Shown: positions 16,426-25,219, counted from the stretch's first letter. The stretch: DNA of 64,000 nucleotides from Duganella dendranthematis (GCF_012849375.1 NZ_CP051684.1:4836001-4900000); one strand, 5' to 3'. Made by a program: numbers and translations. Notes: generated from the sequence alone by a model not told the origin.

Positions 16426-17184
16426 TTAATCGTTGAGAATGACCGCGCCGCTCAGATCGTGGCGCGTGATGACGCCATCGACGTCGATGGCGATCCAGCC
16501 GCCGCGCGACGGCGTCGCGTCCGGCTCCCAGTCCGGCAGCACGTAGCGCAGCTTGTCGCCGACATGGTGCAGGGCAGGGCGGTGCGTGTGGCCGTGGATC
16601 ATGACGCTGGCGCCGGTCTGCGCAAACACGTCGGCAATCGCCTCGGGCGTCACATCCATCACTTCATACGATTTACCGCTTTGTTCCTTGCGGCTGTCGG
16701 CGCGCAGGCCCTCGACAATCGCCTTGCGCTGCGCCAGCGGCATGGCGGTGAACTGCTGCTGCCACGCGGGCTGCCGCACCATGGCGCGGAATTCCATATA
16801 TTTGATGTCCTGGGTGCACTGGGCGTCGCCGTGCAGCACCACCACCTGCTGGCCGCCGATGTCGGCGACCCAGGTTTCCGGCAACAGGGTCAGGTTGGCA
16901 GCCTCGGCAAAGCGGGCGCCGACCAGGAAATCGCGGTTGCCGGCGATCCAGTAGACCGCCACCCCGGCATCGCTGACAGCGCGCAGCGCCTCCACCACCT
17001 GCTGATGGAAGGGATCGGCGATGTCATCATCGCCGGCCCAATACTCGAACAGGTCGCCAAGTAGATACAACTGCTGCGCGTGCCGCGCATGCCGCTCCAG
17101 AAAGCCGAAAAACGCCGTACTGGTCGCGGGATGCGCAGGCTGCAAATGCAGATCGGAGACGAACAGCGCGCAGACTTCACTCAT
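16426..17184 (-). CDS. lpxH: UDP-2,3-diacylglucosamine diphosphatase
   Basis: A 252-residue metallophosphoesterase that cleaves UDP-2,3-diacylglucosamine to lipid X in lipid A synthesis, at the inner face of the cytoplasmic membrane. The metal-binding series is complete: SDLHL (residues 10-14), GDLFEYW (about 42-48), GNRDF (about 81-85), VVLHGDAQC and HGHTHRP near residue 198. The length fits LpxH. It follows ppiB with a 2-base gap, the usual Burkholderiales order. Confidence 0.95.
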   Translation of the reverse strand: MSEVCALFVSDLHLQPAHPATSTAFFGFLERHARHAQQLYLLGDLFEYWAGDDDIADPFHQQVVEALRAVSDAGVAVYWIAGNRDFLVGARFAEAANLTLLPETWVADIGGQQVVVLHGDAQCTQDIKYMEFRAMVRQPAWQQQFTAMPLAQRKAIVEGLRADSRKEQSGKSYEVMDVTPEAIADVFAQTGASVMIHGHTHRPALHHVGDKLRYVLPDWEPDATPSRGGWIAIDVDGVITRHDLSGAVILND

Positions 17185-17186
17185 GC

Positions 17187-17678
17187 TTAGGCCAGGGTGA
17201 CGCTTTCGATGATCACGTCTTCTGCCGGCACGTCAGCGAACATGCCGCTGCGGGTGGTTTTGACTTTCTTGATGGCGTCGACCACGTCGGTGCCATCCAC
17301 CACTTTGCCGAACACGGCGTAGCCCCAGCCGTCCTGGCCTGGGTAGTCCAGGAAGGAGTTGTTCTTCACGTTGATGAAGAACTGGGCCGATGCCGAGTGC
17401 GGCGCCGAGGTGCGGGCCATGGCCAGCGTGTACGGCTCGTTTTTCAGGCCGTTCTTGGCTTCGTTTTCCACGGTGGTGTCGGCTGGCTTTTGCTTCATGC
17501 CTGGCTCAAAACCGCCGCCCTGGACCATGAAACCGTCGATCACGCGGTGGAAGATGGTGTTGTTGTAATGGCCGGCTTCCATGTAGGCCAGGAAGTTGGC
17601 GACGCTTTTCGGCGCTTTTTCCGCGTCCAGTTCGGCAGTCATGGTGCCCAGATTGGTTTTGATGATTACTTTGGTCAT
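17187..17678 (-). CDS. ppiB: Peptidyl-prolyl cis-trans isomerase B, cytoplasmic cyclophilin
   Basis: A 163-residue cyclophilin without signal peptide, catalysing proline isomerisation in the cytoplasm. Core residues are visible in FHRVIDGFMVQGGGF, the TLAMARTSAPHSASAQFFI stretch and YAVFGKVVDGTDVVD. The ATG at 17678 is preferred; the open frame extends upstream into the palindromic repeat (reading MGSRLRGNDD), which is not part of the gene. It lies between a second, exported cyclophilin gene and lpxH, all in the same direction. Confidence 0.94.
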   Translation of the reverse strand: MTKVIIKTNLGTMTAELDAEKAPKSVANFLAYMEAGHYNNTIFHRVIDGFMVQGGGFEPGMKQKPADTTVENEAKNGLKNEPYTLAMARTSAPHSASAQFFINVKNNSFLDYPGQDGWGYAVFGKVVDGTDVVDAIKKVKTTRSGMFADVPAEDVIIESVTLA

Positions 17679-17707
17679 TTTGTTATCCTGAATGGTGAAA
17701 ATATGAT

Positions 17708-17779
17708 CGTCGTTCCCGCGCAAGCGGGAACCCATGGATAGCTGGCTCAGCATGGATTCCCGCTAATGCGGGAATGACG
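17708..17779. repeat. Paired palindromic intergenic repeat, copy 2
   Basis: Two hairpin units lie between the cyclophilin genes: 17708-17736 (CGTCGTTCCCGCG and its complement) and 17754-17779 (GGATTCCCGC, TAAT, GCGGGAATGACGG). They are the same element as at 181-260 and 21709-21778, but here the order of the two units is swapped, so the pair is oriented tail to tail instead of head to head. Confidence 0.75.
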
Positions 17780-17792
17780 GCAGGCCGCTATT

Positions 17793-18374
17793 TTACTGTT
17801 TTGGCTGGATTGGTGTCTTCAAAATCGTCGCCGACTTGACCACCACCGGTACTACCGGCACGTTCTGGAACATGCCTTTGTCATCCACCAGCACCGCCTT
17901 GATCTTGTCGACGGTCTCCTGGCCCTTGATGACTTTGCCGAAGACGGCATAGCCGCCGCTGCCATCCGGCCCCGGCGCGTCCAGCCCCGCATTGTCTTCG
18001 ACGTTGATAAACCACTGCGACGTGGCGGAATTCGGATCGCCCATGCGCGCCATCGCCAGCGAGTACTTGACGTTGTGCAAGCCGTTGCTGGCTTCCAGCG
18101 GAATCGGCTTGTTGGTCGGCTTGCCCTTAAGTTTTTCGTCGTAGCCGCCACCCTGGATCATGAAGCCGTCGATCACGCGGTGGAAGATGGTGTTCTTGTA
18201 GTAGCCGGATTTAACGTAGGCAAGGAAGTTATCGACTGATTTGGGCGCCTTGTCGTGATCCAGTTCCAGCACAATATCGCCCATGGTGGTCTTGAGTTCC
18301 ACTTGCGGCTCGGCGGCCAGCACGGCGCCGGACAGGGTCAGGCCGACGAGGGCGGTCATCAGTTTTTGGTGCAT
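17793..18374 (-). CDS. ppiA: Periplasmic peptidyl-prolyl cis-trans isomerase (cyclophilin)
   Basis: A 193-residue cyclophilin with a Sec signal peptide (residues 1-20, cleaved after VLAA), so it folds proteins in the periplasm. The cyclophilin core is intact: FHRVIDGFMIQGGGY, YSLAMARMGDPNSATSQWFI and YAVFGKVIKGQETVD. It starts at the ATG at 18374; the longer frame upstream has no support. It is paralogous to ppiB immediately downstream, and the two are separated by the repeat pair. Confidence 0.92.
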   Translation of the reverse strand: MHQKLMTALVGLTLSGAVLAAEPQVELKTTMGDIVLELDHDKAPKSVDNFLAYVKSGYYKNTIFHRVIDGFMIQGGGYDEKLKGKPTNKPIPLEASNGLHNVKYSLAMARMGDPNSATSQWFINVEDNAGLDAPGPDGSGGYAVFGKVIKGQETVDKIKAVLVDDKGMFQNVPVVPVVVKSATILKTPIQPKQ

Positions 18375-18595
18375 CGAGCTTCCTCTTATCAATGTTAGAC
18401 AGGCAAAATCCAATTACAGATGAGGCCTATGCTGTTTTTATCAATGCTATACTTGTTCCATTCTACCCCTTAGAAGGTGGAAACAAGAACATTCCCGAGG
18501 TTCCCCCAGGCACACGATGATGACGAGTGCGCGCGGTTTCACCAGTGCGCCAGGCCATCGTATTGCCCGGGACCTCCAGCAAACGCAAGAGTCCG

Positions 18596-19984
18596 ATGAG
18601 CAATTTAAAGATTTACAACACGCTGGCGCGTGACAAGCAGACCTTCGTACCGATCGAGCCGGGCAAAGTCCGCATGTACGTCTGCGGCATGACCATCTAC
18701 GATTACTGCCATATCGGCCACGCCCGCATGATGATGGCGTTCGACGTCATGTACCGCTGGCTGCTGGCCTCCGGCTACCAGGTCACCTACGCCCGCAACA
18801 TCACCGACATCGACGACAAGATCATCAAGCGCGCGGTGGAAAATGGCGAAACCATCACCCAGCTGACCACCCGCTTCACCCAGTACATGGACGAAGACAC
18901 CGCCGCGCTCGGCATCCTGCCGCCGACGCTGGTGCCGCGCGCCACCGAATACGTGCCGCAAATGCTGGCGCTGATCGAGACGCTGGAGTCGAAAGACCTG
19001 GCGTACCAGGGCGAGGATGGCGACGTCAACTACGCGGTGCGCAACTTCGCGAACTACGGCCGCCTGTCCGGCAAGTCGCTGGACGACCTGCGCGCCGGCG
19101 AGCGCGTCGACGTCAACACCGGCAAGCGCGATCCGCTCGACTTTGTCCTGTGGAAAGCCGCCAAGGAATCCGAGCCGGAAGAGGCCAAGTGGAATTCCAA
19201 GTGGGGCAAGGGCCGTCCGGGCTGGCACATCGAGTGCTCGGCCATGTGCTCGGCGCTGCTGGGCGAACATTTCGACATCCACGGCGGCGGCGCGGATTTG
19301 CAGTTCCCGCACCACGAGAACGAGATTGCGCAGTCGGAAGGCGCGTTCGGCCACCAGATGGTCAACTACTGGGTGCACAACGGCTTCGTGCGCGTGGATA
19401 ACGAGAAGATGTCCAAATCGCTGGGCAACTTCTTCACCATCCGCGACGTGCTGAAGAAGTACGACGCCGAAGTGGTGCGCTTCTTCATCCTGCGCGCCCA
19501 CTACCGCAGCCCGCTGAACTATTCGGACGCCCACCTGGACGACGCCCGTGGCGCGCTGACCCGCCTGTACACTGCGCTGGACGGCGTGGCAGGCGACGGC
19601 CAGCCGCTCGACTGGCAGGAAGCACACGCCGCCCGCTTCGCCGAAGCGATGGACGACGACTTCAACACGCCGCTGGCGGTGGCCGCGCTGTTCGACCTCG
19701 TGACCGAGCTGAACAAGTCGAAATCGCCGGTGCTGGCACGCCAGCTGAAAGAGCTGGCGGCCGTGATCGGCCTGTTGCAGCGCACTGCGCAGCAATTCCG
19801 CCAGGCCGCCGTGGGTGACGCCGGCGGCGACGATGGCGCCATCGAGGCCGCCATCGTGCAGCGCGCGGAAGCCAAGAAAGCCCGCAACTTCGCCGAATCG
19901 GACAAGATCCGCGCCGATCTGCTAGCCCAGGGCGTGATCCTCGAAGACAAGCCTGACGGCACCACCAACTGGCGCCGCGCATAA
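18596..19984 (+). CDS. cysS: Cysteinyl-tRNA synthetase
   Basis: A 462-residue class I aminoacyl-tRNA synthetase charging tRNA-Cys. The HIGH motif is in CHIGHARMM (about residues 40-45), the zinc-site cysteine is in [10 protein letters not shown], and the adenylate loop is KMSKSLGNF near residue 268. The ATG at 18596 follows a weak AAGAG. The 220-base gap upstream holds a TATACT (18448-18453) without a clear -35 element. The downstream glycosylase gene begins 3 bases after the stop. Confidence 0.97.
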   Translation: MSNLKIYNTLARDKQTFVPIEPGKVRMYVCGMTIYDYCHIGHARMMMAFDVMYRWLLASGYQVTYARNITDIDDKIIKRAVENGETITQLTTRFTQYMDEDTAALGILPPTLVPRATEYVPQMLALIETLESKDLAYQGEDGDVNYAVRNFANYGRLSGKSLDDLRAGERVDVNTGKRDPLDFVLWKAAKESEPEEAKWNSKWGKGRPGWHIECSAMCSALLGEHFDIHGGGADLQFPHHENEIAQSEGAFGHQMVNYWVHNGFVRVDNEKMSKSLGNFFTIRDVLKKYDAEVVRFFILRAHYRSPLNYSDAHLDDARGALTRLYTALDGVAGDGQPLDWQEAHAARFAEAMDDDFNTPLAVAALFDLVTELNKSKSPVLARQLKELAAVIGLLQRTAQQFRQAAVGDAGGDDGAIEAAIVQRAEAKKARNFAESDKIRADLLAQGVILEDKPDGTTNWRRA

Positions 19985-19986
19985 CT

Positions 19987-20646
19987 ATGGTCAACGCCAA
20001 GGATAACGAGGGCGCAGCCAGCCCGGTATCGGCCGTTCCGCCGTACTGGGAGCAAGCCAAGATCGAGCTGATGAAGCGGGACCGCATCATGAACAAGCTC
20101 ATCCCGCAATTCGGCGACCTGCACCTCGTGGGCCACCACGACCCGTTTACCACCTTGGCGCGCTCAATCGTCGGCCAGCAGGTGACCGCCAAGGTGGCCG
20201 ATGTCGCCTGGAAAAAGCTGCTGCTGATCAGCCCGAAATGCTCGCCGGCGCAGATCATCAAGGCCGGCGCCGAGCAACTGAGCGCTTGCGGCCTGTCCAA
20301 GCGCAAGACTGAGTACATCCTCGACCTGGCCGACCACTTCAAGAACAAGCGCGTGCACACGGCCCAGTGGGACCAGATGGACGACGAGGCGGTGATCGCC
20401 GAGCTGGTGCAGATCCGCGGCATCGGCCGCTGGACAGCCGAGATGTTTTTGATATTTAATCTGCTGCGCCCCAACGTTTTGCCGCTGGACGACCCCGGTC
20501 TGATCCAGGGCATCAGCCAGAATTACTTCTCCGGCGAACCGGTCTCGCGCAGCGATGCGCGCGAGGTATCGGCCAACTGGGAACCCTACCGGACCGTCGC
20601 CACATGGTACTTATGGCGTAGTTTGGATCCGGTTGCTGTAGAATAG
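19987..20646 (+). CDS. DNA-3-methyladenine glycosylase, AlkA/HhH-GPD type
   Basis: A 219-residue HhH-GPD base-excision glycosylase. The helix-hairpin-helix is VQIRGIGRWTAEMFLIF (about residues 137-153), and the catalytic aspartate lies downstream in LPLDDPGL. There is no N-terminal AlkA extension and no Fe-S cysteine cluster, so it belongs to the compact DNA-3-methyladenine glycosylase II group that removes alkylated purines. It sits 3 bases after cysS and is probably cotranscribed with it; the order cysS, glycosylase, accA is common in Oxalobacteraceae. Confidence 0.9.
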   Translation: MVNAKDNEGAASPVSAVPPYWEQAKIELMKRDRIMNKLIPQFGDLHLVGHHDPFTTLARSIVGQQVTAKVADVAWKKLLLISPKCSPAQIIKAGAEQLSACGLSKRKTEYILDLADHFKNKRVHTAQWDQMDDEAVIAELVQIRGIGRWTAEMFLIFNLLRPNVLPLDDPGLIQGISQNYFSGEPVSRSDAREVSANWEPYRTVATWYLWRSLDPVAVE

Positions 20647-20730
20647 ATACTCTAATCGCTGCGCGAGGCCTTTTTGTGCCCGTCACAAGCGGGCCACGAT
20701 GCCGCAGCCGAGAATAAACACGGAGGTACA

Positions 20731-21705
20731 ATGACCAAAACGACTTTCCTCAATTTTGAGCAACCGATTGCTGAACTCGACGGCAAGATCGAAGAATTGC
20801 GCTTCGTCCAGGACGATTCGGCAGTCGATATCTCTGAGGAGATCGACCGTCTGGCCAAAAAGAGCCAGCAACTGACCAAAGACATCTACGCCAAGCTGAC
20901 GCCATGGCAGGTTTCGCAGATCGCGCGTCACCCGCAACGTCCATACACCATGGACTACGTCAACGAAATCTTCACCGACTTCCACGAACTGCACGGCGAC
21001 CGCACTTATGCGGACGACCTGTCGGTGGTTGGCGGCCTGGCCCGCTTCAACGGCCAGTCCTGCATGGTGATCGGCCACCAGAAGGGCCGCGACACCAAAG
21101 AACGCGCCATGCGCAACTTCGGCATGCCGAAGCCGGAAGGCTACCGCAAAGCCATGCGCCTGATGAAGCTGGCTGAGAAGTTCGGCATTCCGGTATTCAC
21201 CTTTGTGGATACCCCGGGCGCTTTCCCGGGCATCGACGCGGAAGAGCGCGGCCAGTCGGAAGCGATCGGCCACAACCTGTACGTGATGGCGGAACTGAAA
21301 GTGCCGCTGATCGCCACCATCATCGGCGAAGGCGGCTCCGGCGGCGCGCTGGCGATTGCTGTGGCCGACCAGGTCATCATGCTGCAATACGCGACCTACT
21401 CGGTGATCTCGCCGGAAGGCTGCGCCTCGATCCTGTGGAAGACCTCGGAACGTGCGGCCGATGCGGCCGAAGCCCTGGGCCTGACCGCGCATCGTCTGAA
21501 AGCGATCGGCCTGATCGACAAGATCGTCAGCGAACCGCTGGGCGGCGCGCACCGCGATCCGAAGCAGATGGCGACGCTGCTGAAGCGCGCGCTGGCTGAC
21601 TCGCTGCGCCAGTTCCACGGCATGAAAACCAAGGACCTGCTGGAAGCCCGTCACGAAAAGCTGATGAGCTACGGTAAGTTCAAGGAAACCACGCCGCAAG
21701 AGTAA
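20731..21705 (+). CDS. accA: Acetyl-CoA carboxylase carboxyltransferase subunit alpha
   Basis: A 324-residue subunit of the carboxyltransferase that moves CO2 from biotin to acetyl-CoA, forming malonyl-CoA for fatty acid synthesis. Typical segments are the N-terminal [55 protein letters not shown] and [16 protein letters not shown] strong Shine-Dalgarno, GGAGG (20722-20726), precedes the ATG at 20731. It pairs with AccD encoded elsewhere. The stop is followed within 4 bases by the palindromic repeat pair. Confidence 0.97.
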   Translation: MTKTTFLNFEQPIAELDGKIEELRFVQDDSAVDISEEIDRLAKKSQQLTKDIYAKLTPWQVSQIARHPQRPYTMDYVNEIFTDFHELHGDRTYADDLSVVGGLARFNGQSCMVIGHQKGRDTKERAMRNFGMPKPEGYRKAMRLMKLAEKFGIPVFTFVDTPGAFPGIDAEERGQSEAIGHNLYVMAELKVPLIATIIGEGGSGGALAIAVADQVIMLQYATYSVISPEGCASILWKTSERAADAAEALGLTAHRLKAIGLIDKIVSEPLGGAHRDPKQMATLLKRALADSLRQFHGMKTKDLLEARHEKLMSYGKFKETTPQE

Positions 21706-21708
21706 ATT

Positions 21709-21778
21709 GGATTCCCGCCTGCGCGGGAATGACGGCCGGCTTACACCACCGTCGCTCCCGCGCAGGCGGGAGCCCATG
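21709..21778. repeat. Paired palindromic intergenic repeat, copy 3
   Basis: Unit 21709-21735 is almost identical to 181-206, and 21751-21778 is its inverted partner. The element fills the gap from the accA stop to the tilS leader. The open frame of tilS runs upstream through it (MDSRLRGND), which misleads start selection. Stem-loops here may also help protect or end the accA transcript. Confidence 0.75.
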
Positions 21779-21835
21779 CACACCCGCCGGGAGCCCGCGC
21801 ATGCGCCGCTCCCGGTTTGCATTTCGGAGTCACGA

Positions 21836-23242
21836 TTGAAGCAGCAAAAGCCCACCCTCACGTCCACCTTTGAGCAAGCCATCGCCGCCGCCCGCGCGCA
21901 GAGCGGCACAGGCGAGGGCGCCGCGCCACGTATCGCCATCGCCCTCAGCGGCGGCCTGGACTCGTCGGCCTTGCTGCATTTGGCCCACGCTTACGTCCAG
22001 CAGCACGAACTGACCCTGTGCGCCTTCCACATCCACCACGGCCTCAGCCCCAACGCCGACGCCTGGCTGGCCCACTGCGAGCAGCAATGCGCCGCGCTCA
22101 ACGTCTCGTTCGAAGCGCGCCGCATCCAGCTGCAAGACGCCAAGAAGTCCGGCACCGAAGCGGCCGCCCGCAAAGCCCGCTACGCCGCCCTCGGCGCGCT
22201 GTGCAGGGAACACGACGCCCAACTGCTGCTGACCGCCCACCACCTGGACGACCAGGCTGAAACCGTGCTGCTGCAACTGCTGCGTGGTTCCGGGCCGGCC
22301 GGCCTGTCCGGCATGGACGCCGCCAACACCGCCGCCAGCCTGCTGCAGAACGACAACCTCGTGATGGCCCGCCCGTTGCTGCAAGTTTCGCGCAAGCAGC
22401 TGGAAAGCTACGTCGCGCAACAGGGCGTAACCCACATCCACGACGAATCCAACGACGACCCGCGCTACGCCCGCAACGCGTTGCGCCACACCGTGATGCC
22501 CGCGCTGGAGCAGCATTTCCCCGGCTTCCAGGAACGCTTCGCCCGCAGCGCCCAGCACGCGCAATCGGCGACCCGCCTGCTGACCGAACTGGCCGAGCAA
22601 GACCTTCTCGCCACCCAAGACGGCGACCAGCTCGACATCAGCAAGCTGCGCGCGCTGAGCCAGGACCGCGCCTACAACCTGCTGCGCCACTGGTTCGCCA
22701 CGCGCGGCTACAGCATGCCGAGCACCGCCTGGCTGGCCGAGATGCTGACCCAGCTGCTGGAAGCCAAGTACGACGCCCAGTTGCTGGTCACGCACCCCGA
22801 CTGCCACGTGCGCCGCTACCGCGACCGCCTGCACCTGACGCCCAAGCTGGCCGAGCTGGAAGGCCAGCGCGAAGACCAGTTCGACGACAAGCCCGGCACT
22901 GCCTTCCGCTGGAACGGCGAAACCGAACTGGCGTTCCCGGCCTACGGCGGCGTCCTGCACTTTGAAGTGGCTGAAGAGGGCCTCGATCCCGACTGGCTGC
23001 GTAGCCAGCCGCTGCTGATCGAATTCCGCCGTGGCGGCGAAAAACTCAAGCCAGCGCACAACCGGCCCACCCGCGCCATCAAATACCACTACCAGGCGCT
23101 GGAGATTCCGGCGTGGGAGCGCGGCCGCCTGCCTGTGGTTAAAAGCGCAAAAGACCTGCTGTTCGCTGCCGGCATCGGCATGGACTGCCACCATCTGAGC
23201 AACGGAGCGGGGCGGATTCGCCTGCGCTGGCAAGCTGTATAG
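21836..23242 (+). CDS. tilS: tRNA(Ile)-lysidine synthase
   Basis: A 468-residue ATP-dependent enzyme that modifies C34 of tRNA-Ile(CAU) to lysidine. The PP-loop is SGGLDSSALLHL near residue 43, followed by HIHHGL, TAHHLDDQAETVLLQLLRGSG and NDDPRYARNALRH. The C-terminal tRNA-binding domains are present (EFRRGGEKLKP). The TTG at 21836 is chosen as start: it has a GGAGT 5 bases upstream and begins close to the family N-terminus, whereas upstream ATGs lie within or next to the palindromic repeat. Confidence 0.93.
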   Translation: MKQQKPTLTSTFEQAIAAARAQSGTGEGAAPRIAIALSGGLDSSALLHLAHAYVQQHELTLCAFHIHHGLSPNADAWLAHCEQQCAALNVSFEARRIQLQDAKKSGTEAAARKARYAALGALCREHDAQLLLTAHHLDDQAETVLLQLLRGSGPAGLSGMDAANTAASLLQNDNLVMARPLLQVSRKQLESYVAQQGVTHIHDESNDDPRYARNALRHTVMPALEQHFPGFQERFARSAQHAQSATRLLTELAEQDLLATQDGDQLDISKLRALSQDRAYNLLRHWFATRGYSMPSTAWLAEMLTQLLEAKYDAQLLVTHPDCHVRRYRDRLHLTPKLAELEGQREDQFDDKPGTAFRWNGETELAFPAYGGVLHFEVAEEGLDPDWLRSQPLLIEFRRGGEKLKPAHNRPTRAIKYHYQALEIPAWERGRLPVVKSAKDLLFAAGIGMDCHHLSNGAGRIRLRWQAV

Positions 23243-23386
23243 ACATTGAGGCCCTTTCTGCCGAATTTTGTATGTAGATATGTCTATTCAGTATGAGATT
23301 ATGAGTTTTTTGACTTGTTATTTTGCACTGCGGCAGGTAGAGTTTAGGGTTCTATTTACCTTTATTTGAGCGGAAAACTCTCTGTT

Positions 23387-24634
23387 ATGGCTTTAATCGT
23401 GCACAAATATGGCGGTACGTCGATGGGTTCGACGGACCGTATCAAGAACGTCGCGCGGCGTGTCGCCAAGTGGCATGACGCCGGACACCGCATTGTGGTC
23501 GTGCCGTCGGCAATGTCGGGCGAGACCAACCGCCTGATCGGCCTCGCCAAGGAAATCCAATCGCAGCCGGACCCACGCGAACTGGACATGATCGCCGCCA
23601 CCGGCGAACAAGTCTCGGTGGGCCTGCTGTCGATGGCGCTGCAAGCGATCGGCAAGAAAGCGGTCGGCTACGCCGGCTGGCAAGTCGCGATTAAAACCGA
23701 TTCCGCCTACACCAAGGCCCGCATCCAGTCGATCGACAACGACAAGGTCAACCGCGACCTGGACGACGGCAAGATCGTCATCATTACCGGCTTCCAGGGC
23801 GTGGATGACGAAGACAACATCACCACGCTGGGCCGCGGTGGTTCGGACACCTCGGCCGTGGCGATTGCCGCCGCGATGAAGGCCGACGAATGCCTGATCT
23901 TCACCGACGTAGACGGCGTGTACACCACCGATCCGCGCGTGGTGTCGGAAGCGCGCCGTCTGAAGGCGATCACGTTTGAAGAAATGCTGGAACTGGCGTC
24001 GCTGGGCTCGAAAGTGCTGCAGACCCGTTCGGTGGAATTCGCCGGCAACTACCGCGTGCCGACCCGCGTGCTGTCGTCGCTGACCGACCCGATGCTGGAC
24101 CTGGAAGTGGAAGCCAACTCGGGCACCCTGATTTCGTTTGAGGAAGATAAAAACATGGAACAAGCAGTCATCTCCGGTATCGCCTTTAACCGCGATGAAG
24201 CCAAAATCACCGTGCTGGGCGTGCCGGACCGTCCGGGCGTGGCCTACCACATCCTGGGCCCGGTGGCCGAGGCCAACATCGAAGTCGACATGATCATCCA
24301 GAACCAGTCGGTGGATGGCAAGACCGACTTCACCTTCACCGTGCCGCGCAACGATTTCCAGCGCGCGCTGGATGTGCTGAACAGCTCGAAAGAATCGCTG
24401 GGTGCGGCCAGCATCGCCGGCGACGCCAAAGTGTCGAAAATCTCGGTGGTCGGCGTGGGCATGCGTTCGCACGTTGGCGTGGCGTCGAAAATGTTCCGCA
24501 CCTTGTCGGAAGAGGGCATCAACATCATGATGATTTCGACGTCGGAAATCAAAATTTCGGTGCTGATCGACGAGAAATACATGGAACTGGCCGTGCGTGC
24601 GCTGCACAAAGCGTTTGAACTGGAAAAGGCATAA
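23387..24634 (+). CDS. lysC: Aspartate kinase
   Basis: A 415-residue aspartokinase, first enzyme of lysine, threonine and methionine synthesis. The kinase domain begins VHKYGGTSMGS and contains GRGGSDTSAVAIAAAM and TDVDGVYTTDPR. Two C-terminal ACT domains (about residues 265-415; ITVLGVPDRPGVAYHIL, SVVGVGMRSHVGVA, MISTSEIKISVLI) indicate feedback control by lysine or threonine. An internal ATG before the ACT domains (24154, MEQAVISGIAF) could in principle give a separate beta subunit as in some bacteria; this is not shown here. Confidence 0.96.
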   Translation: MALIVHKYGGTSMGSTDRIKNVARRVAKWHDAGHRIVVVPSAMSGETNRLIGLAKEIQSQPDPRELDMIAATGEQVSVGLLSMALQAIGKKAVGYAGWQVAIKTDSAYTKARIQSIDNDKVNRDLDDGKIVIITGFQGVDDEDNITTLGRGGSDTSAVAIAAAMKADECLIFTDVDGVYTTDPRVVSEARRLKAITFEEMLELASLGSKVLQTRSVEFAGNYRVPTRVLSSLTDPMLDLEVEANSGTLISFEEDKNMEQAVISGIAFNRDEAKITVLGVPDRPGVAYHILGPVAEANIEVDMIIQNQSVDGKTDFTFTVPRNDFQRALDVLNSSKESLGAASIAGDAKVSKISVVGVGMRSHVGVASKMFRTLSEEGINIMMISTSEIKISVLIDEKYMELAVRALHKAFELEKA

Positions 24635-24662
24635 ATTTTCCCCAAAAAACCGTCAAGTTGCC

Positions 24663-24689
24663 TTGACCAAATTGGTTGTGGTCTATACT
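24663..24689 (+). promoter_or_regulatory. Putative promoter of the first tRNA-Ser gene
   Basis: TTGACC (24663-24668) and TATACT (24684-24689) are close to sigma-70 hexamers, but the spacer is 15 bases, shorter than usual. They sit about 60 bases before the tRNA. The second tRNA copy has the same TTGACCAAA at the matching place, which supports the call. Confidence 0.55.
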
Positions 24690-24748
24690 ATGACGGTCGT
24701 CTGCTCTAGCGCAGTTTGCTGGAAAAGACATAGTTGAGTGATCGACTA

Positions 24749-24841
24749 GGAGACGTGGCCGAGTGGCCGAAGGCACATCCCTGCTAAGGATGCATACGGC
24801 TTATACCTGTATCGTGGGTTCGAATCCCACCGTCTCCGCCA
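24749..24841 (+). tRNA. tRNA-Ser(GCT), copy 1
   Basis: The 93-base gene includes an encoded CCA. The acceptor stem pairs GGAGACG with CGTCTCC. The anticodon stem-loop is CATCC-CTGCTAA-GGATG, giving anticodon GCT (codons AGC and AGU). A long variable arm (ATACGGCTTATACCTGTAT) marks a class II serine tRNA, and the T arm contains GGTTCGAATCCC. It follows lysC by about 115 bases but has its own promoter-like elements and terminator. Confidence 0.97.
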
Positions 24842-24849
24842 GAACAAAT

Positions 24850-24883
24850 AAAAAAGCCTCCCCTGCGGGAGGCTTTTTTATTT
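24850..24883 (+). terminator. Rho-independent terminator of tRNA-Ser copy 1
   Basis: A perfect 7-base stem GCCTCCC/GGGAGGC with loop CTGC (24856-24873) is followed by a run of six T and preceded by A residues. Confidence 0.92.
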
Positions 24884-24894
24884 GTCTGGACGGA

Positions 24895-24993
24895 ACGGTG
24901 GGATTCGAAGGATTTGCGCTTGCAAGCGCAAATCCCCTCCGAATCGCCCAACTGCTGGTGCTGCGCACCAGCCCCGCGCGCCGAGGGCGCGCG
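24895..24993. other. Hairpin-rich spacer with inverted tRNA-Ser fragment
   Basis: The spacer between the two tRNAs has four parts. First, 24895-24909 is the exact inverse complement of 15 bases of the tRNA-Ser T arm and acceptor. Second, 24910-24935 is a perfect 26-base palindrome centred in TTGCAA, extended by GATTCG/CGAATC outside. Third, 24955-24971 is CTGGTGC/GCACCAG with a 3-base loop. Fourth, 24975-24993 is CGCGCGCC/GGCGCGCG with loop GAG. Open frames across it are probably not genes. See findings. Confidence 0.75.
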
Positions 24994-25019
24994 ACGCCCG
25001 CATCACAACAGCGCATCCC

Positions 25020-25048
25020 TTGACCAAACGAAGCCTGCCCTATAAGAT
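25020..25048 (+). promoter_or_regulatory. Putative promoter of the second tRNA-Ser gene
   Basis: TTGACC (25020-25025) is followed by TATAAG (25041-25046, spacer 15) or TAAGAT (25043-25048, spacer 17). It lies about 50 bases upstream of the second tRNA. The block CATAGTTGAG..ATCGACTAGGAGACG just before the tRNA matches that of copy 1. Confidence 0.5.
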
Positions 25049-25093
25049 ATCGCACGTCCTCTTAACAAGAGGACATAGTTGAGCAATCGACTA

Positions 25094-25186
25094 GGAGACG
25101 TGGCCGAGTGGCCGAAGGCACATCCCTGCTAAGGATGCATACGGCTTATACCTGTATCGTGGGTTCGAATCCCACCGTCTCCGCCA
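25094..25186 (+). tRNA. tRNA-Ser(GCT), copy 2
   Basis: Identical by eye to the gene at 24749-24841 over all 93 bases, including the CCA end, anticodon GCT and long variable arm. The roughly 25 bases upstream are also nearly identical, so the copies arose by a recent duplication or are kept alike by gene conversion. Confidence 0.97.
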
Positions 25187-25195
25187 GAACCCCAA

Positions 25196-25219
25196 AAACC
25201 CGCTTCGGCGGGTTTTTTC
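25196..25219 (+). terminator. Rho-independent terminator of tRNA-Ser copy 2
   Basis: Stem AACCCGC/GCGGGTT closed by a stable TTCG loop (25197-25214), followed by T residues. It is unlike the first terminator, so the duplication did not include it. Confidence 0.9.

Noticed and set aside
24763..25082. Short frames across the tRNA-Ser genes and spacer (ending VGFEPTIQV and similar)
   Set aside because: They translate tRNA and hairpin sequence. Such proteins are common annotation artefacts.
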